Of a stretch of DNA of 64,000 bases, positions 1-8,711 are shown piece after piece. This DNA is from Novosphingobium sp. PhB165. GTDB lineage: Bacteria > Pseudomonadota > Alphaproteobacteria > Sphingomonadales > Sphingomonadaceae. The stretch spans positions 124,001 to 188,000 of the forward strand of contig NZ_SLVB01000008.1 of assembly GCF_004341845.1 (NCBI RefSeq). Direction: 5' to 3'. Under the pieces are notes generated by a model. That model was given only the letters and a program-made list of their open reading frames with translations. It was not told where the DNA came from and searched no databases. Every line of letters starts with the position of its first letter. Positions within the stretch are counted from its first letter, which is position 1. The position numbers were made by a program, and so were the translations under genes.

Positions 1-2360
1 AAACTTCGTCGCCGTCGCCGCCGTTGGCGCCCGCGCCGCCCATCGACAGGCCCGCAGCGCCGATGCCGCCGCCAGAAATCGCCGCCGAGAAGCCGCCGTT
101 ACCGCCGCCGCCGCCCACCGACTGGGCAAGGATGCCGTTGGACAGGTCGCCCACCGTGGTGATCGTGCCGGTGCTGGAAACGGTGACCTTGGCGCCCTTG
201 CCGCCGTTCGCGCCGCTGCCGCCGAAGGCTGCCGACATCGCGCCAATGCCGCCGGCCGATCCGGAAACCGCAAAGCCGCCATTGCCGCCGCCACCGCCCA
301 CCGATTGGGCGAAGATACCGTTGGCGCTGACGCCTTCGGTCGAAAGGTCGCCCGTCGAGGAGACGGTGACATCGTCGCCCGCGCCGCCATTACCGCCGCC
401 GCCGCCGAAGGTCAGGCTGGCCGCGCCCGCCGCACCGCCCGCAAGGCCCACCGCGAAGCCGCCATTACCGCCGCCGCCGCCGACGCTTTCGGCAAAGATC
501 GCGTCCGACTGGTCGCCCTTGGTCGAGATATCGCCAACCGAGACGACTTTGACGGTCGATCCGTCCGAACCCGCGCCGCCGACGCCGCCGAAGGTGGAGG
601 TGATCGCACCGATGCCAATCGCCGCGCTGGCCGCGAAACCGCCATTGCCGCCGCCGCCGCCGACCGACTGCGCGAAGATGCCGCGCGACTGGTCGCCCTC
701 GGTCGTGATGTCCGTGGCGCTCTCGACATCGACGAGGCCACCTGCGCCGCCCACGCCGCCGCCGCCGCCGAAGCTCATCGCCAGCGAACCGCCGAGCGAG
801 GCCCCCGCCGCAACCGAGAAGCCGCCGTTACCGCCGCCGCCGCCGACAGAGCTGGCGAAGATGCCGTCCGAAAGCTGGCCCTTGGTGGCAATCGTGCCTT
901 GCAGGCCGACGCGCACGGCGCCACCCGAACCGCCCGAGCCACCCGAGCCACCGAATGCGATCGACGCCGTCGCGCCAATGCCCGCCGAAGCCGAGAGCGC
1001 AAAGCCGCCATTGCCGCCGCCGCCGCCGACCGACTGGACGAACAGGCCGCTCGAACGGTCGCCATAGGTCTCGATATAGGCAGCGCCCATGTCGGAGCTG
1101 GCCGTCGTGCAGGCGGAGTTGGTGTTGACGCAGATATCGCCGCCCGCGCCGCCGCCGCCGCCCGAACCGCCGAACGCGGCGCTGGCGAAGAGCCCGCCCG
1201 CCACCGCCGAACCGCCGTTGCCGCCGCCGCCGCCAATCGATTGCACGAAGATCGCGGTCGCGTCGTCGCCCGAAGTCGAGACGAGGCCGGTTTCGTTGAG
1301 GACGACCTTGCCGCCCTTGCCGCCGTTGCCGCCATCGCCGCCAATCGCGAGCACGCCGGTGCTGGAACCGCCGTTGCCGCCACCGCCGCCGATCGATTGC
1401 GCAATGATACCCAGAGCCTGGTCGCCCTGGGTCGTGATCATACCGCTGTTGGTGACCGTGACTACGCCGCCGTTACCGCCGCCGCCACCCGAACCGCCGA
1501 TCGAAATGAGACCGGTCGAGGAGCCGCCGTCACCACCGCCGCCGCCGACCGACTGCGCCTGAATGCCGATGGAGCGCAGGCCCGTGGTCAGGATCGAACC
1601 GCCGTTGGTGACCGTGACATTACCGCCGGGACTCGTGCCCGAGCCGCTGCCGCCGATCGCGGCAAGGCCGGTCGAATTGCCGCCGGCGCCGCCGCCGCCG
1701 CCCACCGATTGCGCGAAAATGCCGCGCGCGTAATCGCCAGTGGTCTTGAGCGCGCCCTGATTGTTGACAACCACGGCCCCGCCAAGACCACCGCTTGCGC
1801 CCGAACCGCCAAGGCCGACAAGACCGACCGCGCCGGAACCCGCGCCGCCACCGCCGCCAACCGACTGTGCGAAGATCGCATCTGCCCATGAACCGGACGT
1901 GGTGATCGAACCGCCCGAGGTCTGCGTGACCTGGACCAGTCCGCCGTCGCCGCCGCCCGCGCCCGAACCGCCGAGCGAGACAAGACCGCCGGTGCCCGCA
2001 GCCGAACCGCCGCCGCCGCCAACCGACTGGGCGAAGATACCCTTGCCCGAAGCACCGGTCGTCACCATCGTCGCGCCCGAAGACACGTACACGGTGCCGC
2101 CATTGCCGCCGCCCGCGCCCGTGCCGCCCAGCGCGGCCAGACCGCCGCTGACGCCGGCATTGCCACCGCCACCACCGATCGACTGCGCCATCACGCCGTA
2201 GGAGCCGATGCCCGCCGTGGAGACATAGGCGCCATCGGCGATGGCGATGCTGACGGTTCCGGCATCGCTGCCTTCGCTGCCGGCGCTGCCCAGCGCCACC
2301 AGACCGACCGTCGTGCCACCGTTGCCGCCGCCGCCGCCTACCGATTGCGCAAAGAAGGCA
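1..2360 (-). repeat. Tandem imperfect 150-210 bp coding repeats in the adhesin gene
   Basis: Each unit encodes an AQSVGGGGG-type core, seen on the plus strand as a CCGCCGCCGCC run followed by a reverse-complemented Gln-Ser-Val block. Spacing is about 180 bp for the first units and about 155 bp for units between 1230 and 2200. Units closest to the N-terminus (2500-3000) are more degenerate. They are protein-coding repeats in a constant frame, not CRISPR or a mobile element. Confidence 0.8.
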
Positions 2361-3676
2361 TGGGCATAATCGCCGGTCGTCTTCGTGGAGGAATCGGAGC
2401 CCGCAGTGATCGTGGCGTTGCCGCCCGCGCCGCCCGCGCCGCCGGAGCTGGAATCGGCGAATACGCCGCCACTGGTGCCGCCGCTACCGCCCGAACCGCC
2501 CACCGACTGCGCAAGGACGCCGTGCGCGCCGTCGCCGGAAGTCTGGACCACGCCGTTCTGGTTGACGAGGACATTGCCGCCCTTGCCGCCGTAGCTGCCG
2601 CCGCCGCTAGACGCGACGAGGCCGAAGCTGTCGCCGCCGCTGCCCGCCGTACCGCCGAGGCTTTGTGCCAGAATGCCGATCGAACCGGCACCGCTGGTGG
2701 CAACGGAACCCTCGTTGGTGACTGCCGCATTGCCGCCCACGCCCGGCGAACCGCCGCCCGAGCCGCCGCTGGACAGCCAGCCGGAACCACCATCGCCGCC
2801 CTTGCCGGCCGAGCTGCTGACGAGGATGCCATAGGCACTCGTGCCCGTGGTCACCACGCTCGCCGTGCTGACCAGACTGACATCGCCGCCTACGCCGGCA
2901 GTGCCGCCGGTGCCCCCGTGCGAGCCGAGATAGCCGTTGCCGCCCTTGCCACCGTTGCCACCAATGCTCTGCACGATGACGGCGGCAAGGCCGCTGGACT
3001 GCGACGAAATCGAGCCGGAGATGGAATCGGTGATGTCCGGACCATTCGAACCCGAACCACCGTTACCGGCCGAGATGAACAGCGCGCCGATGTGCCCGTT
3101 GCCGCCGCTGCGGCCGCGCTGGACGTTGCGATAGGTGCGATCGCCCGGATCGGAGGGCAGATCGATGTTGTCGGCCCCGCTCGCATTGGTGGCGGGAGCG
3201 ACCGAGGTCACGACATCGGTGGTGCTGATCGTGCTGTCGGCAGAGCTTTGCAGCGACACCGAAGTGACTGCGCCGCCGGTATTGGTCGTAACGGCGGTGA
3301 CGGTATAGGTCGTGCCCGAAACGTCGAAAGTCTGCCCCACTTCGGTGGCGAGCAGGATCACATTGTTGCTGGCCGTCTGCACCTGCATCGGCGGCATCTG
3401 CGTGGTGACGACTTCCAGCTCGCCGGTAAGCGGGTTTTCGATCTGCGACCCGACAGGCGGCATCACGATCGGCCCCGGAGTGGGGGTCGGGGTGGGGGTC
3501 GGCGTGGCGGACGGCGTCGGTGCGGGGGTGGCAGATGCCGCGAAGGGCACGACCCCGCCCAGAACCATCATTGCAGCAAGCGTCGCCACGGACGTTCCCG
3601 CGCGCCATGAGCGGGCAGAGCGCGTCTCTCCCGTGCTCTCGGTGGAACGGCCAGCGAAAGTGTCAATAATGTTCAA
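1..3676 (-). CDS. Giant Gly-rich repeat adhesin / autotransporter passenger (partial, C-terminus off the left edge)
   Basis: Read on the minus strand, the frame is open from a TTG at 3676 to the window edge, about 1225 codons with no stop seen. A GGGGGG stretch lies just upstream of the TTG. The N-terminus has a long signal peptide of about 50 residues (charged n-region, hydrophobic core AAMMVLGGVVPFAASA) followed by a Pro/Thr-rich spacer. Downstream come roughly 15 imperfect repeats of 50-70 residues, each carrying a core like AQSVGGGGGNGG (plus-strand positions near 115, 297, 477, 658, 838, 1025, 1232, 1386, 1542, 1696, 1854, 2016, 2174, 2336, 2500). This architecture is typical of very large surface autotransporters whose barrel is at the C-terminus; no barrel is visible here because the gene is cut. 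An ATG at 3571 is an alternative start but would leave only a short signal sequence. Exported adhesin is inferred, not shown. Confidence 0.8.
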   Translation of the reverse strand, partial: MNIIDTFAGRSTESTGETRSARSWRAGTSVATLAAMMVLGGVVPFAASATPAPTPSATPTPTPTPTPGPIVMPPVGSQIENPLTGELEVVTTQMPPMQVQTASNNVILLATEVGQTFDVSGTTYTVTAVTTNTGGAVTSVSLQSSADSTISTTDVVTSVAPATNASGADNIDLPSDPGDRTYRNVQRGRSGGNGHIGALFISAGNGGSGSNGPDITDSISGSISSQSSGLAAVIVQSIGGNGGKGGNGYLGSHGGTGGTAGVGGDVSLVSTASVVTTGTSAYGILVSSSAGKGGDGGSGWLSSGGSGGGSPGVGGNAAVTNEGSVATSGAGSIGILAQSLGGTAGSGGDSFGLVASSGGGSYGGKGGNVLVNQNGVVQTSGDGAHGVLAQSVGGSGGSGGTSGGVFADSSSGGAGGAGGNATITAGSDSSTKTTGDYAHAFFAQSVGGGGGNGGTTVGLVALGSAGSEGSDAGTVSIAIADGAYVSTAGIGSYGVMAQSIGGGGGNAGVSGGLAALGGTGAGGGNGGTVYVSSGATMVTTGASGKGIFAQSVGGGGGSAAGTGGLVSLGGSGAGGGDGGLVQVTQTSGGSITTSGSWADAIFAQSVGGGGGAGSGAVGLVGLGGSGASGGLGGAVVVNNQGALKTTGDYARGIFAQSVGGGGGAGGNSTGLAAIGGSGSGTSPGGNVTVTNGGSILTTGLRSIGIQAQSVGGGGGDGGSSTGLISIGGSGGGGGNGGVVTVTNSGMITTQGDQALGIIAQSIGGGGGNGGSSTGVLAIGGDGGNGGKGGKVVLNETGLVSTSGDDATAIFVQSIGGGGGNGGSAVAGGLFASAAFGGSGGGGGAGGDICVNTNSACTTASSDMGAAYIETYGDRSSGLFVQSVGGGGGNGGFALSASAGIGATASIAFGGSGGSGGSGGAVRVGLQGTIATKGQLSDGIFASSVGGGGGNGGFSVAAGASLGGSLAMSFGGGGGVGGAGGLVDVESATDITTEGDQSRGIFAQSVGGGGGNGGFAASAAIGIGAITSTFGGVGGAGSDGSTVKVVSVGDISTKGDQSDAIFAESVGGGGGNGGFAVGLAGGAAGAASLTFGGGGGNGGAGDDVTVSSTGDLSTEGVSANGIFAQSVGGGGGNGGFAVSGSAGGIGAMSAAFGGSGANGGKGAKVTVSSTGTITTVGDLSNGILAQSVGGGGGNGGFSAAISGGGIGAAGLSMGGAGANGGDGDEV

Positions 3677-3925
3677 GGTGAAGCCCCCCGGAGCCTGATC
3701 GGCCTGTTGTCCGGCCCGCCTCAGGAGCGGGATGGCCCTGCTGTACGCCACGCGGCGATCAGCAGGAATCCGGGACAACACATAGAAAATGTCAGAATAA
3801 TTTCCTGCTTATCAAAGCGTTAGAAAATCATTCGCGATGTCTTGAGACGCGGCGATGCGTCAAAGCCGCCCTTTCCGCACTGCCTTATGCAGCGCGGATC
3901 GGGCGGCTCTGGTACGGCCGGAAAA

Positions 3926-4720
3926 TCAGGTCGTGCGGGAAACTGCCGCCAGCGCGTCCCACTTCGCCTGCGAAGCGATCTGCGCATGGATCGCGGGCAG
4001 CGCACCGGCTTCACGCAGGCGCAGGAACTGCTCGTTCGGCAGCGCTTCGAAGCGGGTGCGATCTACTGTGCTGTATTCGACCAACAGACTGGGATCAGTT
4101 GCATCAGGCGCAGTGTAGTGCACACGCTTTACTTCGAAAAGCTCCAGCTCTTCCAGCAATGCGATCAGCAAACGCGTGCGGGCCTGCGCGCTTTCGTAGT
4201 TCTCGCAGAATCGCAGCGCCTGAAGGGTCAGCTCGGTGGCTTCACCGCTGTCGAAGAGCGCGACGGCACCGTCTTCGGCCTTGCCGGCGACGCGGCCGGA
4301 AGCGTGATCGAGGCAGAGGATCAGGCGTTCGCTGCCTTCATCACGCGCAAACACGAAAGGATAGCGGCGCAAATAGGCGGGAATATAGGCCCCTGCCTGA
4401 TAGCGGCCTTCCGAAACGAACAGATTGCGCTCCGCTTCCAGTCCGGTGACGACGTAAGGCTGGCGATCGTCGCCGAAGAACAGGATGGGATAGTCGAGCG
4501 AGGCCCGTTCGAACTCGTCCACCGTCAACTGGATCATCGGCGCACCGGCGGCAAAGCCGAAATCGGTCGGCGCCACGATCACGGCCGCATCGGCGTGAGT
4601 CGCGCTGTGTACGGGACGGGGGTCGCGATAGAGCGGAAGGCTTCCGTTAACCTGCGGCGCGTAGGCGGCACCGGCCGCAACATTCGCGGCCTTGCGATTC
4701 TTCTGCTTCGATTCCGTCAT
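3926..4720 (-). CDS. SapC family protein
   Basis: A 264-residue protein whose body (PMIQLTVDEFERASLDYPILFFGD, then AGAYIPAYLRRYPFVFA, LILCLDHASG and a C-terminal region with LPNEQFLRLREAGALPAIHAQ) matches the SapC family named after the Campylobacter S-layer gene cluster. In sphingomonads such genes sit beside TonB-dependent receptors and have no proven biochemical role. The start was taken at 4720, just after GGTGGGG; a longer frame begins at 4789 but adds a basic, unconserved extension. It is followed on the same strand by the adhesin gene with a 249-bp A+T-rich gap and has no obvious signal peptide. Function unknown; family assignment fairly sure. Confidence 0.85.
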   Translation of the reverse strand: MTESKQKNRKAANVAAGAAYAPQVNGSLPLYRDPRPVHSATHADAAVIVAPTDFGFAAGAPMIQLTVDEFERASLDYPILFFGDDRQPYVVTGLEAERNLFVSEGRYQAGAYIPAYLRRYPFVFARDEGSERLILCLDHASGRVAGKAEDGAVALFDSGEATELTLQALRFCENYESAQARTRLLIALLEELELFEVKRVHYTAPDATDPSLLVEYSTVDRTRFEALPNEQFLRLREAGALPAIHAQIASQAKWDALAAVSRTT

Positions 4721-5260
4721 ATACCCCACCGAAAAAATCAAACCCCGTCGCCGCCGACCTGAACTTTCGTGCGCAATGCGCGCCGTCAAATCTGCAACTT
4801 TGGTACGATTTTGGCATTATAGAGCGGTTAACGCCCCCGCAAGCATGTCCCCTGTGAAATTTATTTCCGAATGGTCAAAAGTGCGCAATACGCGCAACCA
4901 CCTATGGTTAAAATGACACTAAACGCACAGAAGGGCCAGCACGGTACTCGCTGAGCATCGATACAATCGGATAATACTGCGGTTCATTTTGACAATAACG
5001 ATACCATTACGGACTTTGAGAAAAATTTGCTTCAGTAAATTTTCCGAGAAATGACCTGTGCTTGCACTGAATTGCGAAACATAGGTCTGCATTGCCGCTT
5101 TGTCAGATCAAGGCCGCGTGTACGTTGCGCAATGTTATCTCGTTGGGCAACGCACTTATACGCTACAAACAGCATCTTTGCCGTCGGCGATCATCGTCCA
5201 CACATCTTGACGGTATTATCGCCTCTGCCGAGCCTTGTGCGGGACCGAGGAAGTCCTCTC

Positions 5261-5278
5261 GGGCACAAATTTGTGCCC
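5261..5278. promoter_or_regulatory. Perfect 18-bp palindrome, candidate operator
   Basis: GGGCACAAATTTGTGCCC reads the same on both strands. It lies 270 bp upstream of the TonB receptor start. Its half-site TTGTGCC also occurs in the palindrome at 16668-16687, there in the opposite relative orientation. The binding protein is unknown. Confidence 0.4.
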
Positions 5279-5460
5279 ATACTATCCACATGAATTTCCT
5301 GTGAAACCAGCGCCGATCGAGCCATCCCAAGCGCCAACCGGAACGCAATGCAACAGCCACGTAGAGCTCGCCGTTGCGACCGGAGCAGCGACCGAACCAT
5401 ATGTCGCGTTTGTTGCATCGCTTGACGCGACCCGGTTTGGGGCATACGTGTAGATCCAGA

Positions 5461-5474
5461 TGATAGCGCTACCT
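5461..5474 (-). promoter_or_regulatory. Xyl-box-like LacI-family operator upstream of the TonB receptor
   Basis: On the minus strand the site reads AGGTAGCGCTATCA, 12 of 14 positions identical to the XylR xyl-box TGGTAGCGCTAACA described in Xanthomonas, with a perfect TAGCGCTA centre. It lies 74 bp before the receptor start, where a repressor could act. A second, better copy is at 15041-15054. Confidence 0.5.
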
Positions 5475-5547
5475 AATGCGCTACAGAGCCAATACGTGAG
5501 TTGGAGCCCCGCGCTCCGACGATCAGTTCGGTTGAAAAAGGGGAGGA

Positions 5548-8500
5548 ATGATGAAGGACATGCCATCTTTGCGCGCGCATCTCTTGGGTGGGGCCGCGCT
5601 TATTTTTTGCCACAGCGTGCCAGCGCTGGCACAAGACACCGTTCCGGCAGCTGCACCGCCTTCGGATACGCAAGCCGCACAGAAAGAAGCCACTGCGGCC
5701 GACATCATCGTCACCGGCTCGCGCATCGCGCGCAACGGCTTCGATGCCTCCACGCCGGTCAGCGTGGTGAGCCAGGAAGACATCAAGCTTTCGGGCAATG
5801 TGAATGTCGAGCGTACCCTGTCCGAACTGCCTCAGGTGGTCGGCTCGCAGCTTGGCAGCGCGACTTCGAACACGGTTCCCGGCGGCTTTGCCGACGTCAA
5901 TCTGCGCGGGTTCGGCTCGACGCGTAACCTGGTGCTGGTCAATGGACGGCGCTATGCCATTTACGGCCCCGAACAGGTCACCGATCTCAACACCATCCCG
6001 TCCAGCCTGATCGCCCGCACGGAAATCGTGACCGGCGGCTCTTCGGCAGTCTATGGCTCGGACGCGATCACCGGCGTCGTCAACTTCATCATGCGCGACG
6101 ATTTCGAGGGTGTGGAAGCGCGCGCGCAGCTCAACATGGACCGTCCGACAGGCACGCCCGTCTACACGTTCGACCTGACCATGGGCGGCAATTTCGCGGA
6201 TGGCCGCGGCAATCTCGTCGTCTCAGGCAACTATCTCAACCGTGGGTCGATCACGCGCGGCGAGCGCGGCGATTTCGCCTATGACTCGCTGTCGGACGGC
6301 TGCGTCGTTCCCGGGAGCGGCAGCAGCAGCCGTGCGGGAACGCCCTTCACACCGCCGTCCGGTCAGGGCTGCGTCGCCGGTGGCGGCCAGCTGGGCTTCG
6401 TAGCCGGCGGCAGCGGCGACATTCCCAACGGTCGCTTCTCCGGCATCCCGGCCTTCGGCGGTTCGAACACGGCGCTGAACGCGGCCTATGCCGCTGCGGG
6501 CCTTTCCTCGCTCACCTCGCGCGGGTTCACCTTCAATGACGCGGGAACCACCGCGCGTCCGCAGATCTCGCCGCAGGACGACTTCAACCTCGGCCCCGAC
6601 AACTACCTGATCCAGCCGCAAAAGCGCTGGATGATCAACAGCTTCGGCCACTACGACGTCACCGACAGCGTCACCGGCTACATGGAGCTTCACTACAGCA
6701 ACAACGTAGTAAACGCCCGCCTCGCACCGACCAATGTCGGCGCGCCGACGCTGTTCGATGTCGACAATCCCTATCTGACGCCGCAGCTGCAGGACGTACT
6801 GCACCAGCTCGATCTGGCGGAAACCGGCACCACCACCGTCACCAGCGGCACGTCCACGCGCACGACCACGCCGGGCGACGGTCTGGCCGTGCTCACCGCC
6901 GGCCGGCGCTACAGCGAAGTCGGCCCGCGTCTGGCCAGCGAACGACGCAACGTGTTCCGCGGCGCCTGGGGCCTGAAGGGCAAGATCGGCGATCTGTCCG
7001 AAGATTTCTTCACCGATCTGAAGTTCGACGCCTATTACACTTATGCGCGCAGCGAGGACACGCTGCTGCTGCAGAACGCGATCTCGCGCAGCCGCCTGCA
7101 GGCCGCTTTGCTCTCGGTGGGTGGTGCAGACCCGGTCTGCAACATCTTCGGCCAGAACGTCTCGGCAGACTGCGCGAACGCAATCCGCATCAGTGCCACC
7201 AACTCCACCATCGCCACCCAGCAGGTGGCGCAAGGCAGCATCACCGGCACCGCGTTCAAGCTTCCGGCCGGCCCGGTGGGCTTCTCGCTCGGCACCGAAT
7301 GGCGCAAGTCCAGCGCCACCTTCACGCCGGACTCCTTCCTGGCATCGGGCGACGTCGCGGGCTTCAACCCCGGCCTTCCGACCAAGGGCGACGTTTCGGT
7401 GAAGGAAATCTTCGGCGAGCTTCGCGTGCCGCTGGTGCACGATACACGGTTCGTTGAAAGCCTGGTTGCCAATGGCGGCTTCCGCTATTCGGACTACAGC
7501 CTTGCGGGCGTGGGCGGCCAATGGACCTACCTTGGCGGTCTGGACTGGCGCGTCAACCGGGACATCGCGTTCCGCGGCCAATACCAGCGCGCCATCCGCG
7601 CGCCCAACGTCAGCGAGCTGTACGGCGGCGTGACCCGCGTGGTCGGCGTTGCGACCGATCCCTGCTCCTCGCGCGCGCCCACCGCACAGCAGACCGCCGC
7701 CGTGCGCGCCGTCTGTGTCGCCACCGGCGTTCCGACTGCTGCGGTGTTCACCGACGCGGTGCAGCCCAACAGCATCATGCCGGCCGACTTCGGCGGCAAT
7801 CCGAACCTGGGTGCCGAAAAGTCCGACACGGTCACGTTCGGTGCAGTGCTGACGCCCAGCTTCGCGCCCCGACTCTACCTTAGCGTCGATTACTTCAACA
7901 TCTCGCTCGACGGCGCGATCTCGTCGCTGGGTGGTGGTCTCCAGAACACGCTGAACCTCTGCTATACCGTCATTCAGGACGCCAATAGCGAGTTCTGCCG
8001 CGCCATTGTCCGCAATCCCAACACGGGCGAGATCAACGACCCTTACGTGGCGCAGATCCGCAACGCCAATACCGGCAAGCTCAAGACCTCCGGCATCGAC
8101 TTCGCGGCGCGCTACTCGTTCAACGTGGGCTTCGGCCTGCCGGGCGTGGGCGAGACCAGCTCGTTCGATATCAGCAGCAGCATGACCTATCTGGACGAAT
8201 TCACCTCCGTCCCGGTCGCCGCCCTGCCCGATATCAAGAACGAATGCGCCGGAGCCTACGGCCCGACGTGCGGCCAGCCGCTTCCGCGCTGGCGCGGCAC
8301 GACGCGCATCACCTGGAATGTCGAGGATCTCAGCCTCAGCCTGCGGCACCGCTATATCGGCAAGGTCACGACCGACCGCTTCGTCGTGCCTGACCGTCAG
8401 GGCGCGGCCAATGCGCCGGCACTGGACAGCTTCGCCTATCCGGTACTCAAGGCGCAGAACTACTTCGATCTGTCGTTCAACTATACGCTCAAGGACGGGA

Positions 8501-8640
8501 TCGAAATCTTCGGCGGCGCGAACAACATGTTCAACAACAAGCCTCCGGTGACGACGCAGGGACCGAACGCCAATACCTTCTCGGCCACGTATGACGTGCT
8601 CGGGACGGAGTTCTTCCTTGGCGCCCAGCTGAAGTTCTAA
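5548..8640 (+). CDS. TonB-dependent receptor (polysaccharide-locus outer-membrane transporter)
   Basis: 1030 residues with a signal peptide ending ALA-Q at residue 28/29, a TonB-box-like DIIVTGSR near residue 52, a plug domain (STPVSVVS..., LSELPQVVG, NLRGFGSTRNLVLVNGRR, GGSSAVYGSDAITGVVNFI) and a large beta-barrel ending in the aromatic-terminated LGAQLKF. Gly/Ser-rich stretches around 250-310 look like extracellular loops. AGGGGAGGA immediately precedes the ATGATG start. It would import oligosaccharides across the outer membrane with energy from TonB-ExbBD. A xyl-box-like site upstream and GH28, GH43, GH10 and uxa genes downstream point to oligosaccharides from xylan or pectin; the exact ligand is not visible. 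Confidence 0.95.
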   Translation: MMKDMPSLRAHLLGGAALIFCHSVPALAQDTVPAAAPPSDTQAAQKEATAADIIVTGSRIARNGFDASTPVSVVSQEDIKLSGNVNVERTLSELPQVVGSQLGSATSNTVPGGFADVNLRGFGSTRNLVLVNGRRYAIYGPEQVTDLNTIPSSLIARTEIVTGGSSAVYGSDAITGVVNFIMRDDFEGVEARAQLNMDRPTGTPVYTFDLTMGGNFADGRGNLVVSGNYLNRGSITRGERGDFAYDSLSDGCVVPGSGSSSRAGTPFTPPSGQGCVAGGGQLGFVAGGSGDIPNGRFSGIPAFGGSNTALNAAYAAAGLSSLTSRGFTFNDAGTTARPQISPQDDFNLGPDNYLIQPQKRWMINSFGHYDVTDSVTGYMELHYSNNVVNARLAPTNVGAPTLFDVDNPYLTPQLQDVLHQLDLAETGTTTVTSGTSTRTTTPGDGLAVLTAGRRYSEVGPRLASERRNVFRGAWGLKGKIGDLSEDFFTDLKFDAYYTYARSEDTLLLQNAISRSRLQAALLSVGGADPVCNIFGQNVSADCANAIRISATNSTIATQQVAQGSITGTAFKLPAGPVGFSLGTEWRKSSATFTPDSFLASGDVAGFNPGLPTKGDVSVKEIFGELRVPLVHDTRFVESLVANGGFRYSDYSLAGVGGQWTYLGGLDWRVNRDIAFRGQYQRAIRAPNVSELYGGVTRVVGVATDPCSSRAPTAQQTAAVRAVCVATGVPTAAVFTDAVQPNSIMPADFGGNPNLGAEKSDTVTFGAVLTPSFAPRLYLSVDYFNISLDGAISSLGGGLQNTLNLCYTVIQDANSEFCRAIVRNPNTGEINDPYVAQIRNANTGKLKTSGIDFAARYSFNVGFGLPGVGETSSFDISSSMTYLDEFTSVPVAALPDIKNECAGAYGPTCGQPLPRWRGTTRITWNVEDLSLSLRHRYIGKVTTDRFVVPDRQGAANAPALDSFAYPVLKAQNYFDLSFNYTLKDGIEIFGGANNMFNNKPPVTTQGPNANTFSATYDVLGTEFFLGAQLKF

Positions 8641-8649
8641 AATACAATG

Positions 8650-8681
8650 GGACGGGAAGCGGACGGATCCGCTTCCCGTCC
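8650..8681. terminator. Strong hairpin between TonB receptor and GH28 gene
   Basis: A perfect 14-bp stem (GGACGGGAAGCGGA pairing with TCCGCTTCCCGTCC) around a CGGA loop, starting 10 bp after the receptor stop. No T-tract follows, so it may act as a weak terminator, an attenuator or a 3-prime stabilising structure that lowers GH28 expression relative to the receptor. Confidence 0.55.
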
Positions 8682-8711
8682 AACAGACCCGCTACGGGGG
8701 AGAGAATAATC

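Larger units (their letters stand above)
4721..5547. other. Long intergenic region between sapC-like gene and the TonB receptor
   Basis: About 830 bp without a convincing gene. The part from 4780 to 5060 is distinctly A+T-rich compared with the rest of the window and holds a TTGACA hexamer at 4989 but no clear -10 at the proper spacing. A perfect 18-bp palindrome lies at 5261-5278 and a xyl-box-like operator at 5461-5474. The short open frames here lack ribosome binding sites and family features. It probably carries divergent promoters and control sites for the flanking genes. Confidence 0.5.

Noticed and set aside
24..2201. Long plus-strand Pro- and Ala-rich reading frames
   Set aside because: They are the complement of the Gly-rich repeat adhesin; the minus-strand frame has signal peptide, repeat logic and a constant frame, while the plus frames have no start context.
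1..2360. CRISPR-like or satellite repeat array
   Set aside because: Units are 150-210 bp, vary in length, stay in one coding frame and have no spacer pattern.
4980..5040. TTGACA at 4989 as a sigma70 promoter
   Set aside because: No acceptable -10 hexamer occurs 16-18 bp downstream.
6223..8349. 708-residue minus-strand frame within the TonB receptor gene
   Set aside because: Antisense shadow produced by high GC; composition is Arg/Ala/Gly/Val-rich with no domain, and the receptor on the plus strand is unequivocal.
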